Assembly: GCF_914767665.1 (NCBI RefSeq) | Contig: NC_059504.1 | Location: forward strand, 250,501 to 314,500 | Reading direction: 5' to 3' | DNA length: 64,000 nucleotides | From: Harmonia axyridis | Lineage: Eukaryota > Arthropoda > Insecta > Coleoptera > Coccinellidae | Shown here: positions 57,401 to 64,000 of the stretch, one piece after another | Position numbering within the stretch: the first letter of the stretch is position 1 | Layout of the letters: the number at the start of each line of letters is the position of its first letter | Program-made: the position numbers and the translations under genes | The notes under the pieces: model-generated | What the model saw: only the letters and a program-made list of their open reading frames with translations | What the model was told of the DNA's origin: nothing | The model's database searches: none

Positions 57401-57670
57401 GGGTTTTCCAATAGGAATGATACAATTCAAAATGGCAACACTGTGTTTCATTTTTATGACATTTCTTATGTCACCTGTCATCAGTAGGTTATGTCAGTTG
57501 ATCATGTAAAGATACATGCTTCAAGAACGTTTAGAAATTTTCAATTATCAAAATCAGTGACAATTTCTAAACGTTATTGTTGAAGCGTGTATCTTTCCAT
57601 GGTTAAATGTTATAACCTATACTGAACACGAATTACATTTTGAAATTGTATCAGTCCTATTTGGAAACCC
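57401..57670. mobile_element. Foldback MITE: head-to-head mariner 5' ends
   Basis: The left end GGGTTTTCCAATAGGAATGA and the reverse complement of the right end, GGGTTTCCAAATAGGACTGA, match over more than 30 bp. Each arm carries the transposase start: ATGTAAAGATACATGCTTCA on + near 57506 and ATGGAAAGATACACGCTTCA on - near 57602. It lies 0.4 kb after the DGK stop, probably in or near the 3' UTR. Confidence 0.75.
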
Positions 57671-60600
57671 TTTGGAAGGATGTTAAGCTGGAAATGTAAT
57701 GAATTTCTTTTTTCGCCCTCTTTCCATATTTTAAATTCTCAGAGTTTGAGTCGAGATCGTCAGAAAAAAATTCTGAATTTTGAATGGTGTACTCTTTTCC
57801 TGTTGCAATAAAACTTCCATACTTTCTCCATTTCGAGAGAAGCTGGTTCTTCAATTTTTTTAAACCATGTGATTATGGTCAACCAGTGGTTAATTATTAA
57901 TATTCAACGGTAAATATGCTCCAAGATGACTCGGAAAATCTGAAGCTAAGATTTAGTGCAAAATACTAACACTATGATTAAATAAAGAAACGATGCCAAT
58001 GAATGAAATTATTAAAAGAAATATACAAAAAAATATTTTTCAGATTTCCTAAAAAAACATACTAAAACCAAGAATTTCTTTGACATTCCAATAATTATAG
58101 TTAACAATGCATAATAGTAAAATCAATGAGGTAACCACTGGTTGAACTGGATATTAAAGCATTATAACAGTATAGACCAAATTCGAAATTAAAAACTTTT
58201 ACATCACTATTAGTTTTAGGTACTTATGGTATTGATAATTAGTTAATGTATTATAATAATAAATCGACCAGTTAATAAATATAGTTTGTGTTAGATAACA
58301 CATAATCACTGTGATTTCCAAGTAACATTGAAATATGGTTATGGAATATCCATATTAATATATGTCCAGTATGTTTATATTCTTATACTACTTTTTTGTC
58401 TCTTCTTTGTTTCTCGTTTTCATAAACTAAGCTTCAAAGATCAAATTCATATTTTTCTTAATGGAATGTCCAAAAATTGCAGAGCAATTAAATTTTCTCA
58501 CTTATTTGGCCTTCGGATTCCTGTAGGTGCTATTTAATCATTTTCAAAGGGAATCTTTATCTGCCGAGAGAAAAAGTCTACAATCCACTCGATATACGAA
58601 AAGAAAAAACTTTTTGTAGCATAATTATTTGCTAAGCAATTTATGGATGATTGATTTTTCTGTAAGATTAACATCAAAACAAATATTCTAAACTCAAAAG
58701 CAATTGTCTTACCTCTAGCAATACTGCAGGTCTTTATCGAAAGCTTCTAGAAAATTCAATATTTCTACCTAACGGACAGATGAAAAATTTTTTGAGGTGC
58801 TAAACGAACACTTTCGTCACGTTCCAACTTTCTGAACGGGAATCTATGAACATTAGATGTATCCACAATAAGAATATTTTTCTTCCTAAATACAAAATGT
58901 TTGTGGTAGTTTTGTTGTTCTACATTAATTAATAGGAATCTAAGATAATATATTGTTCAATAGTAATAATGAAAAATGTTAACGTTAGAATAACAAAACG
59001 TCTACACGACATCTTGGTGTTGAATAAGTGCATTTAAAAAATCGAATCCTTTCAATAAATAGAACAAAATCATGTGAAATCGTTGAAATATCAATGTTGT
59101 TTTTTTCATCACCTATGATTTCCTCAGTATCTTTTTGTTGTTGTTTCTTTCAAATACTCTTAATTACTTTCTCAATCTCAACGACTTGTAGCAGGCTATA
59201 AATAAATCTTAATTGTCAAATAGACCACTTTTTCTGAAAAAAGTTAGCGTCAAACAATCACTACATTTCATTAAATTAGTTGATGAGTACATAAATTAAA
59301 TTACAAAAGTTAATATTCAACAAATTCTCTGATTCAAGAGTTTTTTGGTCAATTATTTATAAAGATTAAAAATTGAACGATGTCAATTTATGAAGAATAC
59401 TTATTACAAAAAATTCACCCCAGATTCTTCATTTTGCCAAATCAACATAAAACATTACAAACATAAAAATCAGATAACATCCTTTATTACTAATTTGTAC
59501 TTGTCGACTAGTTAATAGCAATTCTCCATATGTAGCTCTAATATTTCCCTTAAATAATGAAATGACAATTTCTACAATGTAAACTTCATATTTTATTTGT
59601 GGATTTCACAAAATTTTTTGTTATGATCGTTTAGTTTCTGTATACTTTTGGATCCAAGCGATAGTTTTAAACTAAACTCAACGAATTGGTGAGTCAGTTT
59701 TGTGAAACCCATAATTTTTCGTTACTTCTTTGTCATATTCATTTTGATGTATTTCAGTACAAATTACCTGAGTATTAAAAAAATATCCTAGTGAAGGAAT
59801 AGAATCTAGTTGTATGAGTTGAATATTCTTGTGTATTTCCATATGAACAATTTTCTACATGGTTGAATTCGAGATCTAAATGCTTAAAAATATAAATATC
59901 CTAAACAAAAATTCATTGAACTAACAGAAAAATTTCAAATGAAAATATCAAAAAAAGTCACAAACGAAAGTATCAAAAATAAGTTACAAACGAAAGTATC
60001 AAAAATATTTGTAAAATATATGTATAAGTGGAGAAAAGGTAAATTTTCAAGCATTTAGACAATTACCTGAGATAATCATACTATATTGCCTTCCCATCTA
60101 GTTGTTAAGGTATCAATAACGATGTTAAAATGGAATATAAAAAAATTCTTCAAAATGAGAATATCACCTTATAGTATTTAGTGAATAATGATGCATGCAA
60201 CTGCCATATATTGTTGAATACGAATTGAAATTGAAACATTTTTTTCACTTCAATATAAGTTCTTCGAGGATATGTCAATTTCGATATGACTTCTTGTATC
60301 GGAGAAAAAGCACTTATGTTAATTAGGAAATTGTTGCTATTCCATTAGTGATAGCTCTAGGAAAATATATATCCATTTTGACAAATCCATCTTCATTATA
60401 AAAAGTAATAAAAGAAATCTTAATGAAGCAATTTTATCAATTAGATGTACATTTCATAATTCTTTTCCTGTATCACGGATTTTATATATTTAATAAGTGT
60501 TAAATGACGGTTTCTTTAACAATGTTTATTGTTCAGGTTACCTGAAGATGTTTGTCTTTTGTGATTCGAAAAAATAAGATTAAAAATTCTACACTCTTCC

Positions 60601-60793
60601 CACTTATTTCAATTTTACTTCCGATTCCCAAAAAGAATTGTGCTCAGAATTGAGTGAAAAGGGGAAAACAAATTGGTCGACATTGAAATGAAAGAAATAT
60701 ATAAAAAAAATACAAATTCAATCGAAATATTTAATTGTTGCAGCTTTTAATATCACAATTAAATAAAATTCCTAATTGTTTTCACATGAAAAT
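57671..60793. other. Intergenic region between convergent DGK and EARS2
   Basis: Very AT-rich. Possible DGK poly(A) signals AATAAA lie at 57808-57813 and 57981-57986. A small direct repeat (AAACGAAAGTATCAAAAA) is at 59960-60007. No gene recognised. Confidence 0.4.
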
Positions 60794-60898
60794 CTAAGAA
60801 GATACTGCGTCCTTTGCCATGTTCAAACTCGTTCTCAATCTCTTAAGAGTAGAATCTTTCCCCAAAATTTCCATCATTTCTGCTATACTGGGTCCCTC
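60794..60898 (-). CDS. EARS2: EARS2 exon 8: C-terminus and stop
   Basis: Encodes EGPSIAEMMEILGKDSTLKR then LRTSLNMAKDAVSS and TAG, matching the GPxVAEIMxxLGKxxTLxRLR end of the family. A variant poly(A) signal (ATTAAA on the - strand, 60746-60751) lies about 45 nt downstream. Confidence 0.92.
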   Translation of the reverse strand, partial: EGPSIAEMMEILGKDSTLKRLRTSLNMAKDAVSS

Positions 60899-63482
60899 CT
60901 ATAAATTAATTTCGCTACAATTCCAGATTCACTCGATTTGAATAAAGTGACGATTTTAATTTTTTTTTTGCGCAAACCGTAATAAATTCAAATAAAATTC
61001 ATCTTACCTTCAAACCGCTCAGTATAGACCTCAAAGTTTTCATAAACATGTTGTATTTGATGTTCTGTTTGTTGGCAAAATCCTTCAAAAACTTCGATAA
61101 CTCTTCTCTCTCAAAATCACCCTTATGTTCTAATTTCCTGAGCAATTCTTCCGTGACATCGATGTCATTTTGTTTCAGCGTAACGGATTTCGGCAGCGTC
61201 CATAGAAATGCCATATCATTGGTTAATAAATCTGACAATTTCTTGATTCGATTCGACGACCAATGCAATACTGAACGTATGTGTTTCTCTTCCAATTGTA
61301 AGTCTGCATTGAAATGTCTGAAAGATCAATTGAAATGAAGATTATTCTTGAAATAACACCACTTAGATTTCATATTACAATCTAATTCGAATTTTTACGA
61401 TTTATGTTACCTGTTACTAACAATTTTTCAAAGTGTTTCTTCAACAGCGACTGCATTTCTTTCAATAATTCCTTTTCCTCATATTCGTTTGCAAGCAATC
61501 TTTTCAATTCGGCCTGATTGAATCCCAGTAATTTCTCAGTCATAAGTCTTCCAGAGTGTGTACTTAGCTTTGTTACATCAAACTGTTAAAATTCGGACAA
61601 ATGTAAATATTTCCAATTTGCATAAAAAAAAATCAATGAAAACGGCAGAATTCTAAGAGAGCACCAAAATGCAATTTTACGCAGCGTTACGTCAGTGACG
61701 TCACTTGGAGGTATAAACTTTCAAGTGTCAGATCTGAAAGTGTTTATTTTCATTGTTCATCCAACATTTTCTTTTGTGAAGATCATTTTGAGGTAAGCAT
61801 TCTCATTATTTATTAGTATTTAATGGTAAGATTACTTAGATTCATTAAATTCTTACTATAGCACTATATTTGAGGTTAGAACTCAATGTTGTTTTAAGCC
61901 CCCTAAGTTTATAATGATTTTTTTATAGAGAATATGAATTTGTTTGAAATCTCGAAATAACTAGAATATTTTATTTTAGCAAATGTTGAAATTCACAACA
62001 ATGCATTTAATAATACGCATCTCTACTTCAAAATGACGTCATCAAGTTCATTCCTTATCATTTAATAATACGTATGATTCATTAGAGAATTTACAGCTTT
62101 TTTCCAAAATTTTTCAATAAATTTCGATTGAAAGTTTGCTTACTTGACTAGCCAACTCGTCTGCTGTATAAATCCTCAATTTAACATTTTGTAGAAGATC
62201 TTTTTCAAAGCCTCCACCAGCATCAACAACATAGTTCAATAAAGCTAAAGGAAATATTCCATTTTCTCTAAAATGAGATATTTTTATATCGTTCTGTCTT
62301 TTACTCAGCTTGGTACCATCAGAATTCAACAAAAGGGGAAGGTGGCCAAATTTTGGAGGCTCCCATCCAAATGCTCTAAAAGTAAAAATTGATATCATAA
62401 AAATTAAAGGGGTTTAGGGATTTTAGGATTCTACCTATACATCTGTATGTGTTTAGTAGTTGAAATTTGCCACTCAAGTCCTCTAAGAACATGACTTATT
62501 TTCATGAAATGATCATCAACCACATTCGCAAAATGATAAGTAGGGTATCCGTCAGATTTAATAATGACTGGATCTCCTTCATTGAGAGAAACATCGTAGG
62601 TTATTTTACCATAAACCAAATCATCATAAGATGACACATCTGAAGACAGCTATGAAGGAATAAGAATACTGAAATTAAGTCTTGTTTACAATTCTTGTTC
62701 CTTTCATTCATTATCCAAAATATTTCTATAATTTTCACACTGATTTAATTGATTAATTGAATCTCACCTTAAATCTGATACAATATTTATTTCCTTCTGC
62801 TAAATTTTTTGATATCTGATCATGGGTTAAATGTCTGCATTTGTTATCATATTTTGGGACTTCTCTATTTTTTACAGCTTCCCTTCTCAATAGATCCAGT
62901 CTTCTTTCTGTACAGAAACAATAGTATGCAGTACCATTTTTCAATAATGTATCCACTTGTTGACTAAAAAAATGCAAAAATCAAATGGATTCACAAGATA
63001 TTTTGAAAAATTAAAATAAAAACTTTTTAATGACATACCCATACAAATCTAATCTCTCAGATTGTATGTAAGGTCCATAATTTCCTCCAATATGGGGTCC
63101 TTCGTGTATTTGGATTCCTGCCCAAGATATATCCTTTATCAATTGTTCAGTAGCACCTTTAACTAATCTCGTTTGATCAGTATCTTCAATGCGTAAAATG
63201 AAGGTGCCATTCTTGGATTTAGAAAATAAAAAGTTATAAAGAGCAGTGCGTAATCCACCCAAGTGTAAATATCCTACAAGTTAATAATGTCCGATTAGAA
63301 TCAGAATTTAAAAGAATTGTAAGTAAAAGTAGCAGTAAATTTAGCTTTATTCGATTAAAATCGAATTGTTTACAAAAAAAATATATCAAACCTGTTGGAC
63401 TTGGTGCGAATCTTACTCTTGTATCATTGCAACAATATCGAATCCAAAAGCTTTTTGAACCAAGTGATATTTTCCGGAACAT
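60794..63482 (-). CDS. EARS2: Mitochondrial glutamyl-tRNA synthetase, 8 exons
   Basis: Charges mitochondrial tRNA-Glu (class Ic aminoacyl-tRNA synthetase). Exons in transcription order: 63482-63392, 63273-63039, 62963-62768, 62649-62435, 62375-62144, 61582-61411, 61303-61008, 60898-60794. They join to 1542 nt, or 513 residues plus stop, close to the human protein (about 520). The N-terminus MFRKISLGSKSFWIRYCC is basic with no acidic residue, as in a mitochondrial presequence. RVRFAPSPTG then YLHLGGLRTALYNF is the HIGH-type signature, and GTKLSKRQ at about residues 266-273 is the KMSKS-type loop. The C-terminal part is the helical anticodon-binding region. ATG 63482 has A at -3. The same frame stays open upstream to an ATG at 63656, which would add 58 hydrophobic residues; I prefer 63482. 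Exon 7 must use the acceptor before 61303, not the nearer-consensus AG 17 nt upstream, to keep frame. The gene converges with the DGK gene. Confidence 0.95.
61008..61303 (-). CDS. EARS2: EARS2 exon 7: anticodon-binding helices
   Basis: Encodes DLQLEEKHIRSVLHWSSNRI then LSDLLTNDMAFLWTLP and NMFMKTLRSILSGLK, typical of EARS2 (RIxxLxDLxxxxxFLW). The start is set by phase: only the AG at 61304-61305 joins exon 6 in frame. Confidence 0.9.
61411..61582 (-). CDS. EARS2: EARS2 exon 6: anticodon-binding region
   Basis: Encodes FDVTKLSTHSGRLMTEKLLG then a helical segment ending HFEKLLVT, with a phase-1 donor (ACAG/GTAACA). It lies below a 561-nt intron that holds the CRE/TATA cluster on the opposite strand. 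Confidence 0.9.
61687..61793 (+). promoter_or_regulatory. CRE pair, TATA box and splice donor inside EARS2 intron 5, opposite strand
   Basis: TTACGTCA (61687-61694) and the perfect CRE TGACGTCA (61696-61703) stand 8 bp before TATAAA (61712-61717). About 30 bp on lies a likely start region, and at 61792/61793 a strong donor, TTTGAG/GTAAGC. Together they look like a core promoter with a short first exon directed to the right. No coding exon downstream was recognised. Confidence 0.4.
62144..62375 (-). CDS. EARS2: EARS2 exon 5: KMSKS-type loop and stem-contact fold
   Basis: Encodes FGWEPPKFGHLPLLLNSDGT, KLSKRQNDIKISHFREN and LALLNYVVDAGGGF. KLSKR is the KMSKS equivalent. The exon ends ASQ/GTAAGC. 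Confidence 0.96.
62435..62649 (-). CDS. EARS2: EARS2 exon 4: catalytic domain
   Basis: Encodes DDLVYGKITYDVSLNEGDPV, IIKSDGYPTYHFANVVDDHF and SHVLRGLEWQISTTKHIQMY. The SDGYPTYHFANVVDDH and LRGxEWxxST blocks are diagnostic of GluRS. Confidence 0.97.
62768..62963 (-). CDS. EARS2: EARS2 exon 3: catalytic domain
   Basis: Encodes QQVDTLLKNGTAYYCFCTER then RLDLLRREAV and KYDNKCRHLT. YCFC with the later cysteine and histidine matches the family's zinc-like insert. It ends KYCIRFK/GTGAGA in phase 0. Confidence 0.95.
63039..63273 (-). CDS. EARS2: EARS2 exon 2: catalytic core, HIGH-type signature
   Basis: Encodes YLHLGGLRTALYNFLFSKSK then GTFILRIEDTDQTR and GPYIQSERLDLY. HLGG is the HIGH-equivalent; LRIEDTDQTR binds substrate in this class. 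It ends in phase 2. Confidence 0.97.
63392..63482 (-). CDS. EARS2: EARS2 exon 1: presequence and start of HIGH motif
   Basis: Encodes a basic leader followed by DTRVRFAPSPT, with the glycine codon split at ACAG/GTTTGA. RFAPSPTG is the invariant opening of glutamyl-tRNA synthetases. Confidence 0.92.
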
Positions 63483-64000
63483 ACTGAATATATTTCTTAC
63501 TTCTGTTATTCTGAATGCGCAATTATAACTAAATCTTTCATAATTATTTAAATAATTAGAGTTTTTTGTGAAGTGAAGAGTGTCAGACCAGTACTCTGAA
63601 AGAAGATCTGGTATGAAATTGATAATTAAAAAACCAATTAATAAATTCCCAATCAAAACATTCTAATACTAATAGGTTATGTTTATATATTAGTCATAGA
63701 AAAATACTAACCTTAAAACCATGGTATCTGTCAAAGATTTTCCAGTTTTTCCACATCGTATGTAAGATTTTATTGTTTAAAATTTCATATTCAATGATTT
63801 CCAATTATTTCCTGCAAAATCTTAGATTTTTCTTCCCATCTCCTTCATGTTTGAAAATATATCATGAATTCCGATTTGGATTCAATAATGACTTTTAAAA
63901 TTATAAAGAATAGTTATAGTTGGTAACATTTTTTTACCCATATCAATATTTGACATTTGAGGTTATTATTATTGCTCAAACGAAAATATTCTTCACAAAA
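63483..64000. other. Upstream of EARS2
   Basis: The EARS2 reading frame stays open to 63656. TTCAG directly before the start (on the - strand) might be a splice acceptor of a 5' UTR intron. No promoter motif is clear. Confidence 0.35.

Noticed and set aside
63483..63656. Longer EARS2 start at 63656
   Set aside because: It would add 58 hydrophobic residues not known in the family. The ATG at 63482 gives a basic presequence and the expected length.

Overview
The window is eukaryotic nuclear DNA, almost certainly from an insect. It is AT-rich, carries GT-AG introns, and is packed with mariner-type DNA transposons and non-LTR retrotransposon fragments typical of arthropods. A beetle is my guess only; the sequence does not name the species.

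Two protein-coding genes can be read with confidence. The first is a type II diacylglycerol kinase (DGK delta/eta class) on the + strand. It has 16 recognisable exons from 21312 to 56995, and its phases join into one frame of 1601 residues. Domain order is PH (C-terminal half only), C1, C1, catalytic DAGKc, a long linker, accessory DAGKa and a SAM domain. The 5' end, including the first half of the PH domain, was not found, so the gene is 5'-partial here; a GC-richer block ending in a splice donor at 3197 may be a noncoding first exon. The second gene is the mitochondrial glutamyl-tRNA synthetase (EARS2) on the - strand, complete in 8 exons from 63482 down to 60794 (513 residues). The two genes converge tail to tail across about 3.8 kb.

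Most of the rest is repeats. (a) A DD41D (rosa-like) mariner family is present as seven full-length copies of about 0.91-0.95 kb and one cut copy (1-84, 15880, 17435, 21853, 28198, 30688, 42510, 46202). All seven full-length copies share the same internal deletion, so this is an amplified non-autonomous family. (b) A second, older mariner family has ends starting GGGTTTTCCAATA and transposase starting MERYTLQ; it appears as remnants and foldback pieces. (c) A mellifera-type DD34D mariner lies at 39180-40445. (d) A Mos1-like mariner fused to LINE sequence forms a roughly 2.8-kb inverted repeat at 35275-38103. (e) Several short elements have long terminal inverted repeats. (f) RNase-H-bearing non-LTR retrotransposon remnants lie at 44110 and 50050, with another non-LTR 3' end at 3720. 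There are also six tandem 476-bp units (8873-11728) with one diverged unit 36 kb away, three 169-bp tandem units (23615-24125), a short-period array (33660-33975), a 0.43-kb repeat pair (6776, 13738) and a tRNA-like sequence (209-282).

Recurring themes worth attention are head-to-head (foldback) mariner derivatives, a serine in the first position of the DGK GGDG loop, and a CRE/TATA/splice-donor cluster on the opposite strand inside an EARS2 intron.
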